Assembly (NCBI GenBank): GCA_003244185.1
Contig: QHBT01000042.1
Coordinates: forward strand, 1-39,908
Length of the DNA: 39,908 nt
Origin: Candidatus Dormiibacter spiritus
Lineage (GTDB): Bacteria; Chloroflexota; Dormibacteria; Dormibacterales; Dormibacteraceae
Reading direction: 5' to 3'
Shown here: positions 24,045 through 31,637 of the stretch, piece after piece
How the letters are laid out: each line of letters opens with the position of its first letter
Position numbering within the stretch: the stretch's first letter is position 1
Notes under the pieces: model-generated
What the model saw: only the letters and a program-made list of their open reading frames with translations
Told to the model about the DNA's origin: nothing
Databases searched by the model: none
Position numbers and translations under genes: made by a program

Positions 24045-24878
24045 GTGCGGGGTCCTCTGGTGCCCGCCGGCTGGCTGGCTGAGCACCTGGCTCAACCTGA
24101 GCTTTCGGTGCTCGACTTTCGCTGGTATCTCGATGGCCGCTCGGGCGCTGCCGCTTACGCCGAGGGCCATATCCCCGGGGCTGTCTTTGTCGACCTGGCC
24201 GAAGTCACCGGCGACCGCTCGGGCGCCGGCCGCCATCCTCTACCCGGACGGCAGCAGTTTCAAGCCGCCATGCGCCGGGCAGGCGTGGGGCGCAGCTCGC
24301 AGGTGGTGGTCTACGACGACCAGGGTGGCTTTGTTGCCGCCCGGCTCTGGTTCCTGCTTCGCTACTTCGGCCATCATCAGGTGTACCTGCTGGATGGCGG
24401 ACTGCAGGCTTGGACGGGGGAAACGAGCCGCGAGCCGGTGACAGTCGCCCCGGGGGACTTTCAGGCCGCAGAGCCGTCGCACGATTGGGTGCTCGATTAC
24501 GGGCAGATGCAGGGCCTGCCGGCCGGGACAGTCTTGGTGGACGCCCGCGCCCGAGAGCGTTTCAGCGGTGAGACAGAACCGATCGACGCCCGCGCCGGTC
24601 ACATCCCAGGCGCGCGCAACGCCCCCTGGTCAGGCAATCTGGATGCTGAGGGTCGATTCCTGTCTGCCGAGCAGCTGCGGCAGCGCTTTCGCTCGCTTGG
24701 AGTGGGCGCCGGCAACACTGTCTGCTACTGCGGCTCGGGTGTCAGCGCCTGCCACAACCTGGTCGCATTGGAGCTGGCAGGCATTTCCGGCACGCGCTTG
24801 TATGAGGGCTCCTGGAGCGATTGGTCGTCCCGACCCCAGGCGCCTGTCGAGACAGGACCAGATCCCGGCTCTGGCTGA
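24045..24878 (+). CDS. Rhodanese-type sulfurtransferase (thiosulfate/3-mercaptopyruvate)
   Basis: A 277-aa protein of two rhodanese domains. The first (about residues 18-125) includes AEGHIPGAVFVDL and LLDGGLQAW but lacks the catalytic Cys. The second (about 150-260) carries the active-site loop CYCGSGVSACH. The CGSGVSA form is typical of the MST/SseA side, but the donor cannot be fixed. Start candidates are GTG 24045 and GTG 24060; homologous sequence fits either. The intergenic region upstream has a CTAGTGG/CCACTA palindrome. Bases 24879-25011 hold no further gene I can support. Confidence 0.88.
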   Translation: MRGPLVPAGWLAEHLAQPELSVLDFRWYLDGRSGAAAYAEGHIPGAVFVDLAEVTGDRSGAGRHPLPGRQQFQAAMRRAGVGRSSQVVVYDDQGGFVAARLWFLLRYFGHHQVYLLDGGLQAWTGETSREPVTVAPGDFQAAEPSHDWVLDYGQMQGLPAGTVLVDARARERFSGETEPIDARAGHIPGARNAPWSGNLDAEGRFLSAEQLRQRFRSLGVGAGNTVCYCGSGVSACHNLVALELAGISGTRLYEGSWSDWSSRPQAPVETGPDPGSG

Positions 24879-24999
24879 AGCACACTTTGGCGGCAAAGCA
24901 GCAGCCGGTCTCGGCGAGCAGCAAGCCGACGAGTAATTCTCAGCCCTGGTCCGACACTTCTCGCCTTACCGATGACGGGAGGCAGGGCGCTTGTTGCCC

Positions 25000-25005
25000 T
25001 AACCT
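25000..25005 (+). promoter_or_regulatory. Leaderless-type -10 box of fabI
   Basis: TAACCT is followed by 6 nt and the ATG at 25012; no Shine-Dalgarno is visible. Confidence 0.45.
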
Positions 25006-25011
25006 ACAGCG

Positions 25012-25815
25012 ATGCTGCTCGAAGGAAAGAAACTGCTGATCACAGGGGTGCTCGATCGCAAGAGCATTGCTTTCGCCATCGCTGAAGAGGCGCAGAAGGC
25101 GGGGGCCGAGATCGTCCTCACCAGTTTCGGCCGCGTTGCCAACATCACCCGAATGATGGCTAAACGATTGCCCCAAGCGGCTGATGTTTTGGAGCTCGAC
25201 GCCACCAAGCAGGAGGATGCGGAGGCCGCCGGCGAGGAGCTGATAGGCCGCTGGGGCCGACTGGACGGTTGGGTTCACTCCATCGCCTTCGCCCCTGACG
25301 ACGCGCTCGGCGGCAATTTTCTGCAGACGCCTTGGGAGAGCGCCGCCACCGCTTACCGGGTCAGCGCTTTCTCGCTGAAGACGATAGCGGCAGGACTGCT
25401 CCCGGCCATGCAAGAGCGGGGCGGTTCGATCGTCGCTCTCGACTTCGATAACTCGGTGATGGCCTGGCCTTCCTACGACTGGATGGGCGTCAGCAAAGCC
25501 GCCCTGGCGGCGGTGGTCCGCTACTTGGCGCGCGACCTGGGGCGCTACAGAATTCGCGTCAACGCAGTTGCCTCGGGGCCGGTTCGCACCATCGCCGCCA
25601 AAGGTGTTCCCGGCTTCGATCAGGTCGAGAAGACATGGGCCAAGCGGGCGCCGCTGGGCTGGGACACACGTGACCCCAGCCCGGTGGGCAAGAGCGTCTG
25701 CGCGCTGCTCAGCGATTACCTGCCGATGACCACGGGGGAGGTCCTCCATGTCGACGGCGGCCACCATGCGAGCGGTTCCGAGCTGATCCCACCATCAAGT
25801 AGTCGCCGGGACTAG
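25012..25815 (+). CDS. fabI: Enoyl-[acyl-carrier-protein] reductase FabI (InhA-like)
   Basis: NADH-dependent last step of the fatty acid elongation cycle. The 267-aa short-chain dehydrogenase-like protein begins LLITGVLDRKSIAFAIAEEA, the InhA/FabI form of the nucleotide-binding motif. The catalytic pair is Tyr155 and Lys162 (YDWMGVSK), and GEVLHVDGGHH closes the fold. Similarity to the InhA side (e.g. YDWMGVSKAAL versus YNWMTVAKSAL) suggests an actinobacterial-type enzyme. It stands alone with its own leaderless-type promoter. Confidence 0.92.
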   Translation: MLLEGKKLLITGVLDRKSIAFAIAEEAQKAGAEIVLTSFGRVANITRMMAKRLPQAADVLELDATKQEDAEAAGEELIGRWGRLDGWVHSIAFAPDDALGGNFLQTPWESAATAYRVSAFSLKTIAAGLLPAMQERGGSIVALDFDNSVMAWPSYDWMGVSKAALAAVVRYLARDLGRYRIRVNAVASGPVRTIAAKGVPGFDQVEKTWAKRAPLGWDTRDPSPVGKSVCALLSDYLPMTTGEVLHVDGGHHASGSELIPPSSSRRD

Positions 25816-25882
25816 TGTCCCGCGCCGGACCCACTTTGCACTACATGCTGGGTGGACCGGGCGCAGCGCCCCCAGATGGTGC

Positions 25883-25888
25883 TACACT
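25883..25888 (+). promoter_or_regulatory. Candidate extended -10 box of the RNase H-like gene
   Basis: TACACT is preceded by TGC (extended -10 form TGN). Initiation near 25895 would give a leader of about 10 nt to ATG 25905, or about 22 nt with a GGAGG (25907-25911) to TTG 25917. Confidence 0.4.
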
Positions 25889-25904
25889 CCCCGCAAATCT
25901 CTCA

Positions 25905-26330
25905 ATGGAGGTCCGCTTGCGGGAGTGTCTCTTGATCTACGTGGATGCTGCTCTCGACCGAAATGGCCGGGCCGGATGTGGCCTTGCAGTTTTTTTTCGC
26001 GGCCGATTGCTCTATGCCGAGTCTTTCGGTTTGGACCATACGGGCGGCTCGGCCCAGTTGGAGGCGCAGGTGTGCGCCGGCGCGCTCGACCTGGCGGCGG
26101 CCCGCTGGCCGGCTTATCGCGTGGTTGTACGCACCGACTGCGCGCCGGTGGTTCGCAGCCGGTCTCAAGCCAGCGAGACATTCCGGCTGGCCGTCAGCGA
26201 GGTGCGGGAACGTGTTCGTCACCGGCATCGGGTAGTACGTTATGTGAGCCGCCGTGCCAACCCGGCCCACGAACTTGCCCGCGAGGGACTGCGGAGCATG
26301 AGCAAGCGCAACCTCTCACTGGCGGCGTGA
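25905..26330 (+). CDS. RNase H-like (RVT_3 type) protein with His for the last Asp
   Basis: About 141 aa of RNase HI fold. Active-site carboxylates appear as Asp14 (LLIYVDAALDRNG), Glu53 (AQLEAQV) and Asp78 (VRTDCAP). The last position, usually Asp in N-x-x-AD-x-LA, is His122 here (ANPAHELAREG). Family members include RNase H and proteins of unclear function; I recall that E. coli RNase HI tolerates His at this site, so activity is possible. Start: ATG 25905, or TTG 25917 with GGAGG 5 nt upstream; the frame is open further back. An AT-hook protein gene follows. Confidence 0.72.
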   Translation: MEVRLRECLLIYVDAALDRNGRAGCGLAVFFRGRLLYAESFGLDHTGGSAQLEAQVCAGALDLAAARWPAYRVVVRTDCAPVVRSRSQASETFRLAVSEVRERVRHRHRVVRYVSRRANPAHELAREGLRSMSKRNLSLAA

Positions 26331-26337
26331 TCCGGGT

Positions 26338-26343
26338 TATATT
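26338..26343 (+). promoter_or_regulatory. Candidate -10 box of the AT-hook gene
   Basis: TATATT lies between the two genes. It would give a leader of about 40 nt carrying AAGGAG before ATG 26390. The -35 is weak. Confidence 0.4.
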
Positions 26344-26389
26344 GACTTTTCCAACCACAGCGAAAAAGGCGTCTGAAGGAGAAGTCTGA

Positions 26390-26773
26390 ATGTCTGAACA
26401 AGAAGTCATAGCAACTGCCCCGCGTCGGCGAGGCCGCCCGCCGGGCAGCAAGAATCGCACCACTGCTGGAACCGCCACGCGCGCGGGAAGTCGGAGTCGC
26501 GATACGCGCAGCAAGGGGCCGGAACTCGTCGAGACTTTGAACACCATGGTCAACGACCTGATCAAGGAGAACCGCAGCCTGAAGCGCCAGCTCGAGAAGG
26601 CCAATCAGGGTGGCGGCGCGGCGGCCGCCTCCATCGAAAAGGGTCTTCGCAACCTTCAGCGGCGCGTGGAGCGCGCCTTCACTGCCGGCCCCACAACTCG
26701 CCGTCGGCGGACTACTCGCGCTGGCGCCGGGACCAGCCGACGTCGCTCGAAGACGACCCCGACTCAAGGCTAG
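26390..26773 (+). CDS. AT-hook, coiled-coil, Arg-rich DNA-binding protein
   Basis: A 127-aa, highly basic protein I cannot assign to a named family. Residues 12-22 form an AT-hook (RRRGRPPGSKN), which in other proteins binds the minor groove of AT-rich DNA. A Thr/Arg/Ser linker follows. Residues 45-75 are heptad-like (VETLNTMVNDLIKENRSLKR) and probably a coiled coil for dimerisation. The last third is Arg-rich (TRRRRTT, SRRRS). The layout suggests a nucleoid-associated or chromatin-like protein in a GC-rich genome. A good AAGGAG precedes the ATG. It might also act as a regulator. Confidence 0.75.
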   Translation: MSEQEVIATAPRRRGRPPGSKNRTTAGTATRAGSRSRDTRSKGPELVETLNTMVNDLIKENRSLKRQLEKANQGGGAAAASIEKGLRNLQRRVERAFTAGPTTRRRRTTRAGAGTSRRRSKTTPTQG

Positions 26774-26859
26774 CGATTGCAGTTCGGCAGCGGGCGGGTG
26801 TTGAAGCGCCCGCCCCGGGGCTTGTTTTCGATCACGTCCAGATAGCGGTTGCAGACCTG

Positions 26860-27480
26860 GTGGCCGCTGCCGCCAGGTTCCATGCCGATTACGGGCTGCG
26901 CTCGATAGCCGGAGGCCGTCACCCCGGCCGCGGCACCGCCAACCGGATTATCCCGCTGGGTGATTGCTATTTAGAGCTGATCACCATCGCTGACGAAGAT
27001 GAGGCCGAGCGCCATCCCGCTTCTCGGCGAGTCGTTCGCGCGGTGGCTGATGGGACTCTCTTTCCGGTCTGGATCGCCACGGTTGACGACTTGGCGGCGG
27101 AACGCGAACGGCTGCTCCGTCTGCGGCTCCCGCTACCTGCCCTGACCGAGGGCTCGCGAACGAAGCCTGACGGGAGTCGCCTCGAATGGCGCATGCAGGA
27201 ACTGGTCGCTGACGGGGAACCGAGTCCTCTGCCCTTTCTCATCGAGTGGCAGGTACCGGCTGAGCAGTACCCAGGCTGGCTGCCGCCAGCAGACCCCCAG
27301 CGCCGCGTGCGGTTCCGATCGCTGCTGCTGTCGGACCCCGACCCGGCCCGCGCCCGGAGCCTTCTCGGCGAGGTGCTGAAGGGCCAGGCGGGCTGGTGGA
27401 GCGTCGAGGAAGGCGAGGCCGGTGTGCGCGAGGTCAGGCTGGCAGGACCACGCGGACCTATCCGGCTGAGTAGTGTCTGA
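26860..27480 (+). CDS. Glyoxalase-like (VOC superfamily) protein, 5' end unclear
   Basis: At least 206 aa. The product resembles the single-subunit Glyoxalase-like domain family: ARFHADYGLRSIAGGRHPGRGTANRIIPLG, then GDCYLELITI. The first strand with the metal-ligand His (LVFDHVQIAVADLV) is encoded from 26821 to 26862, upstream of the GTG at 26860, and the frame is open back to near 26761. No ATG, GTG or TTG precedes it; an ATT at 26776, 6 nt after AAGG, is one candidate. The function is unknown. It directly follows the AT-hook gene. Confidence 0.7.
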   Translation: MAAAARFHADYGLRSIAGGRHPGRGTANRIIPLGDCYLELITIADEDEAERHPASRRVVRAVADGTLFPVWIATVDDLAAERERLLRLRLPLPALTEGSRTKPDGSRLEWRMQELVADGEPSPLPFLIEWQVPAEQYPGWLPPADPQRRVRFRSLLLSDPDPARARSLLGEVLKGQAGWWSVEEGEAGVREVRLAGPRGPIRLSSV

Positions 27481-27527
27481 ACCCGCTGAAGAGAATCTCT
27501 CTCGGGTCCAACCAGCCGTTCAGTTAA

Positions 27528-27911
27528 CTAGCGGTAGCCGGGCCGCCAGGCGTTCTGCGGCACCTGCTCCTGGCCGGCCAGCCGGTAGGCGTCCATGATG
27601 CTCCAGGCCCAAAGGCCGAAGCCGCCCATCTCCATCGGGACTCCCACCGCCGCGCCGACCACTGTGAGGTCCAGATCGGCGCCGAAGAGCTGAAGCCCGG
27701 CGAACCCGGCAAGGGTCATGAGGCCCTTGGCTTTGTGGCCGAGGTAGATGTGACCCAGGCCCGGCACGACGCTGAGCGCGGCGGCCAGAAAGCGACTCCG
27801 GCGCTGCAAGGTCGGTGGGGCGGCGGCCTGCAAGCCACAAGTGAGACAACCGGCGGCGGGATGAGCGAGCGGGGAACCACAGTTGCCGCAGAGGGTGGTG
27901 GGGGTTGCCAT
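27528..27911 (-). CDS. Zinc-ribbon small membrane protein (TM2-like)
   Basis: A 127-aa protein. Residues 8-26 carry two CxxC pairs (CGNCGSPL, CLTCG), a zinc ribbon. Two or three hydrophobic segments follow, about residues 43-60, 66-80 and 82-105. AALSVVPGLGHIYLGHKAKG resembles the PGLGHxYxG turn of TM2-like proteins, and FGLWAWSIMDAYRL matches the second-segment end. No specific function is known. It is divergent from the small ORF and acyl-CoA synthetase. Confidence 0.65.
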   Translation of the reverse strand: MATPTTLCGNCGSPLAHPAAGCLTCGLQAAAPPTLQRRSRFLAAALSVVPGLGHIYLGHKAKGLMTLAGFAGLQLFGADLDLTVVGAAVGVPMEMGGFGLWAWSIMDAYRLAGQEQVPQNAWRPGYR

Positions 27912-27936
27912 TTGCGAACTTGATACCCGGAACTGT

Positions 27937-27942
27937 TAGCCT
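27937..27942 (+). promoter_or_regulatory. Leaderless-type -10 box upstream of the acyl-CoA synthetase leader ORF
   Basis: TAGCCT is followed by 6 nt and an ATG at 27949. The same spacing occurs at many gene starts in this window. Confidence 0.4.
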
Positions 27943-27948
27943 CGAACC

Positions 27949-28038
27949 ATGCCCGGGCGGCGAGCAGCACTGAGGCGGCTGGAGTCAGCCCGCGAGGAGT
28001 TTTCGGGCGTAGCCCGGCGATGGCTGAGGAGCAGTTGA
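27949..28038 (+). CDS. Possible 29-codon leader ORF
   Basis: A short open frame of 29 codons begins 6 nt after a TAGCCT box and ends 10 nt before the GTG of the acyl-CoA synthetase. The peptide is basic and helical-looking (PGRRAALRRLESAREE, ending ARRWLRSS). It could be a leaderless upstream ORF that couples to, or regulates, the synthetase. I have no other evidence that it is translated. Confidence 0.35.
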   Translation: MPGRRAALRRLESAREEFSGVARRWLRSS

Positions 28039-28048
28039 AAGGTAAGCA

Positions 28049-29680
28049 GTGAAGCCAGACGGTAGGCACAACCTGACCGACTACGAGGCGACCGTCCGTG
28101 ACTTCCGGCTCCAGGTCCCCGACCGCTTCAACTTTGCGCGAGACGTGGTGGGCCGCTGGGGGCAGGACCGCGACAAGCTGGCCATGCTCTGGCTGGCCGG
28201 CGACGGTTCGGAACGGCGGCTGACGTTTCGCGATTTCGACCAGCGCTCGGAGCGGGTGGCGCAGGTCCTGCAGCAGCAGGGAGTCCAGGCGGGTGACAGG
28301 GTGATGGTCCAGCTGGGCCGGGTCCCTGAGTGGTGGGAGGTGCTGCTCGGCTGCTTCAAGGCCGGCGCGGTGGCTGTGCCGGGCCCGGTTCTGCTGACTG
28401 CCAAGGACATCGCCTACCGCTCGCAGCTGGCGGAGGCCGTCGCCTACGTGACGGACGCTGACGGCGCCGCGCGTGTCGACGAGGTGCGGGCTGAGTGTCA
28501 GGGCCTCCGAGTGTTGCTGCAAGTCGGCAGTGAGAGCAGGCCTGGCTGGCTCGACTACGAAGCCGAGGTGGAGGCTGCCTCCGGCCACGTTCGGATGGTC
28601 GACACTGCCAGCGCGGATCCCGCGCTCATCTACTTCACCTCGGGCACAGTCGGTCCGCCCAAGATGGTTCTTCACACCCACGCCTCGTATCCGATCGGCC
28701 ACGTGATCACCGGCCGCTTCTGGCTGGATTTGCGCCCTGACGACCTGCATCTCAATCTCTCTGAGACAGGTTGGGCCAAGGCCGCCTGGAGTTCCTTCTT
28801 CGGACCTTGGAATATGGGGGCGGCGCTCTTCGTGCAGGACGCGAGGGGCAGGTTCTCCGCTGCCGAAACACTGGATCTCTTGGACCGGTACCCGATCACC
28901 ACCTTCTGCGCGCCACCGACCGCCTACCGGATGCTGGTCCTGGAGGACCTGGGCCGGCGGCAGCTGGAAAACCTGCGCTGGTGCGTCGGCGCCGGCGAGC
29001 CGCTGAACCCAGAGGTGATCGAGACCTGGAAGCGGGGCACAGGTCACGAGATCCGCGACGGGTACGGCCAGACCGAGACCATCCTGCTCTGCGCCAACTA
29101 TCCCACGCTCCAAGTCAAGCCAGGCTCGATGGGCAAGCCCTCGCCCGGCATTACTGTCGCGGTCATCGACGAGGAAGGGCAGTCGCTGGCGCCTGACAAC
29201 GAGGGGGACATCGCCGTCAGGACTCGGCCCGAGCGGCCGGTCGGGATCTTTCGCGAGTACTGGCGGAACCAGGCCGCCACCGCGGCGGCGCAGCGGGGCG
29301 ATTGGTACGTGACGGGGGACCGTGCCTATGTCGACAAGGACGGCTACTTCTGGTTCGTCGGTCGGGGTGATGACGTGATCATCTCGGCCGGTTACCGCAT
29401 CGGCCCTTTCGAGGTCGAGAGCGCGCTGGTCGAGCACCCGGCCGTGGCCGAAGCCGCCGTCGTCGGCAAGCGGGACGAGATGCGCGGCACGATAGTGAAG
29501 GCTTACGTGATCACGGTGCCCGGCCACGAGCCAACGCCGCAGCTGGCGGCAGAGCTGCAGGAGCACGTCAAACGGCAGACCGCTCCCTACAAGTACCCAC
29601 GCGAGGTGGAGTTCGTGAGCGAGCTGCCGAAGACGATCAGCGGCAAGATCAGGCGGGTGGAGCTGCGCCAGCGAGGCTGA
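28049..29680 (+). CDS. Acyl-CoA synthetase, AMP-forming (ACSM-like)
   Basis: Activates a carboxylic acid to its CoA thioester through an acyl-AMP. The 543-aa product has the phosphate-binding motif YFTSGTVGPPKMVLHTH (residues 196-212), GYGQTE (near 344), the hinge-region YVTGDRAYVDKDGYFWFVGR and the terminal catalytic Lys in PKTISGKIRR. Length and motif forms are closest to the medium-chain ACSM-type synthetases; the true substrate is unknown. The GTG start has AAAGG 6 nt upstream. Its 3' end overlaps the convergent MFS gene by 32 bp. Confidence 0.9.
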   Translation: MKPDGRHNLTDYEATVRDFRLQVPDRFNFARDVVGRWGQDRDKLAMLWLAGDGSERRLTFRDFDQRSERVAQVLQQQGVQAGDRVMVQLGRVPEWWEVLLGCFKAGAVAVPGPVLLTAKDIAYRSQLAEAVAYVTDADGAARVDEVRAECQGLRVLLQVGSESRPGWLDYEAEVEAASGHVRMVDTASADPALIYFTSGTVGPPKMVLHTHASYPIGHVITGRFWLDLRPDDLHLNLSETGWAKAAWSSFFGPWNMGAALFVQDARGRFSAAETLDLLDRYPITTFCAPPTAYRMLVLEDLGRRQLENLRWCVGAGEPLNPEVIETWKRGTGHEIRDGYGQTETILLCANYPTLQVKPGSMGKPSPGITVAVIDEEGQSLAPDNEGDIAVRTRPERPVGIFREYWRNQAATAAAQRGDWYVTGDRAYVDKDGYFWFVGRGDDVIISAGYRIGPFEVESALVEHPAVAEAAVVGKRDEMRGTIVKAYVITVPGHEPTPQLAAELQEHVKRQTAPYKYPREVEFVSELPKTISGKIRRVELRQRG

Positions 29681-30869
29681 CCGCCGCCCTGTTCAGCGGC
29701 TCCGGCGGCACCCTGGGCAGCATCAGCGCAAGGCAGAATATGCCGAGCGCGGCGCCGGCGTGGACCCAGAAGGGGACCCTGCTGCTGTGCAGATGGTCGA
29801 GCAGCACGCCGCCGGCCAACGGTCCCAGGAAAGCCAGTGCGTAGCCGGCGGTCAGAACTATTGCCGAGAAGCCTGCCACGTCACCGCTGCTTCGGGCCAG
29901 CAGGGCGGGCAGGGCCATGGAGCCTGTGAAGGTCATGCCGATGGAAGCACTGATCAGCCCCGCCCACAACCAGGCCAGCCCGGTCAGGCCGAGGGCAAAG
30001 CCGAGCGAGCCGGCCAGCATGAGGATCCCGGCACCTGCATAGAAGGAGCGTGAGGTGGCCCAGGGCCGCCGCAGCAGCAGCAGGACTGCGGCCAGCGGCA
30101 GGTTGACAAGGTTCAGCACGAGCAGGGCCCCGGTCAGGGTGCCCGGCCCCGCTGAGCGAAGCGTGAAGGGAAGCCAGGTACTGGTCCCGTAGTAGACGAG
30201 GCTCTGCGCGCCGAACAGCCCGGCCACCTGCCAGACGGCCGGTTCGCGGGTCAATGCCAGAATGCGGCCCGGCGTGGCGGTGCTGCCGCTCTCCCGGGGA
30301 GCCCAGAGCTGCCAGAGGCACGCCGCCACGAGGATGGGGACTGCCCAGATGACAAACGTGCCGCGCCATCCCGCCAGGAAGAGCAGGGGGACGGTCAGGG
30401 TCGCGCCGCAGAGGCCGCCCAGGCCGAGCGAGGTGGTGTAGATGGTCGAGGCGCGTTGGATGGCGGCGGGGAAGCAGGTTCTGATGAAAACCATCAGCGC
30501 GGGCTGGACGACAGCCACGCAGAGGGCCAGGACGGCACTGAAGAGAAAGAGTGAGAGCGGCTCCGGGGGCCCCAGCCTGAGCAGTGCTGCCAGCCCGAGG
30601 CCGGCCGTGGCGAGCGCGACCACCGCCCGGGGGCCGAAGCGGTTGACAAGATGGGCGCCCGGGATCGCCGCCGCGCCCAGGCCCAGCACTGGGATGGCTG
30701 TGAGAGCGCCTGCAGCAGAGAAGGAGAGGTGCAGCTCGTCGCGGATCTGGGGCAGCACCGGCCCGACGCCGACGATGACTGCGCGGAGCTGGAAACCGAC
30801 CAGGCCGATGAGCACCGCCAAGCGCAGACCCGCAGCCGAGCGCAGGCGGTATTGGCCGGTTTCCTGCAT
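29649..30869 (-). CDS. MFS transporter (CynX/NimT-like)
   Basis: A 406-aa membrane protein with about twelve hydrophobic segments. The N-terminal repeat reads LRAVIVGVGPVLPQIRDELH, followed by LGLGAAAIPGAHLVNRFGPR; this pattern is typical of the cyanate-permease-like branch. The substrate is unknown. The start ATG at 30869 follows TAAACT by 6 nt. It diverges from ftsE (54 bp between starts) and converges on the acyl-CoA synthetase with a 32-bp antisense overlap. Confidence 0.85.
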   Translation of the reverse strand: MQETGQYRLRSAAGLRLAVLIGLVGFQLRAVIVGVGPVLPQIRDELHLSFSAAGALTAIPVLGLGAAAIPGAHLVNRFGPRAVVALATAGLGLAALLRLGPPEPLSLFLFSAVLALCVAVVQPALMVFIRTCFPAAIQRASTIYTTSLGLGGLCGATLTVPLLFLAGWRGTFVIWAVPILVAACLWQLWAPRESGSTATPGRILALTREPAVWQVAGLFGAQSLVYYGTSTWLPFTLRSAGPGTLTGALLVLNLVNLPLAAVLLLLRRPWATSRSFYAGAGILMLAGSLGFALGLTGLAWLWAGLISASIGMTFTGSMALPALLARSSGDVAGFSAIVLTAGYALAFLGPLAGGVLLDHLHSSRVPFWVHAGAALGIFCLALMLPRVPPEPLNRAAVSLAGAAPPA

Positions 30870-30875
30870 CCGACG

Positions 30876-30881
30876 AGTTTA
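30876..30881 (-). promoter_or_regulatory. Leaderless-type -10 box of the MFS gene
   Basis: On the reverse strand TAAACT is followed by 6 nt and the ATG at 30869. A TTGGCA lies 15 nt upstream as a possible -35. Confidence 0.5.
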
Positions 30882-30910
30882 GGTAGGCAAGCTACATGCC
30901 AACTCGTTGG

Positions 30911-30916
30911 TAGGGT
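30911..30916 (+). promoter_or_regulatory. Leaderless-type -10 box of ftsEX
   Basis: TAGGGT is followed by 7 nt and the TTG at 30924. There is no Shine-Dalgarno. It faces away from the MFS promoter. Confidence 0.4.
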
Positions 30917-30923
30917 AGTTAGT

Positions 30924-31637
30924 TTGACTGCCATTCTTGAGCTGTCAGGGGTGACGCGCGCCTTCGGTGAGCGGACTGCTCTGGAGGACGTCAGCCTCAG
31001 TCTGCGGCCGGGGGAGCTTGCCTTCCTGATCGGACCGAGCGGTGCTGGCAAGACGACGCTGCTCCGCTTGATCAACCGAGAGCTGCCGCCCACCCACGGT
31101 GAGGTGTGGGTGGACGGGATTCCGGCGCACAGGATCAAGCCGGGCAGGATCCCGGCGCTCAGGCGCCGCGTGGGTGTGGTCTTCCAGGACTTCAAGCTGC
31201 TGCCGCGCCTGACGGTGTTGGAAAACATAGTCTTCGCGCTGCAGGTGACCGATCTCAAGGTCTCCGACAAGCAGGCCCGCGATCGCGCTCTCGACGCTCT
31301 GGAAGCTGTGGGGCTGGGCGATCGAGGCGCGGACTACCCGGCTGAGCTGTCAGGTGGCCAGCAGCAGCGGGTCTCGATCGCCCGGGCGATAGCTCGCCAG
31401 CCCGGCCTCGTCATCGCCGACGAGCCGACAGGCAATCTCGACCTGGACACAGGTGTCAGCATCATCGATCTCTTCACCGACATCGCTCGTTTTGGCGCCG
31501 GCGTGCTGGTGGCCACGCACAACCTGCAGATAGTCAGGCGCCGGCAGCAGCGCACGCTGACGCTCGTCAACGGCCGACTGGTGCGCGACGAGCCGGCAGG
31601 CCGGGTGGGAAAGCTGGGATGGGCCCAGTCGTCCTGA
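30924..31637 (+). CDS. ftsE: Cell division ATP-binding protein FtsE
   Basis: ATPase of the FtsEX complex, which activates cell-wall hydrolases at the septum. The 237-aa ABC protein has Walker A GPSGAGKTTLL (37-47), the Q-loop in VGVVFQDFKLLPRLTVLENI, the signature LSGGQQQR and Walker B VIADEPTGNLD; the H-loop is ATHN. The TTG at 30924 gives the normal N-terminus (TAILELSGVTRAFGERTALE). The frame is open upstream but over the divergent gene. It overlaps ftsX by 19 bp. Confidence 0.95.
   Translation: MTAILELSGVTRAFGERTALEDVSLSLRPGELAFLIGPSGAGKTTLLRLINRELPPTHGEVWVDGIPAHRIKPGRIPALRRRVGVVFQDFKLLPRLTVLENIVFALQVTDLKVSDKQARDRALDALEAVGLGDRGADYPAELSGGQQQRVSIARAIARQPGLVIADEPTGNLDLDTGVSIIDLFTDIARFGAGVLVATHNLQIVRRRQQRTLTLVNGRLVRDEPAGRVGKLGWAQSS

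Noticed and set aside
24879-25011. Possible gene or regulator between the sulfurtransferase and fabI
   Set aside because: No frame with a start and coding pattern; only the fabI -10 box is supported.
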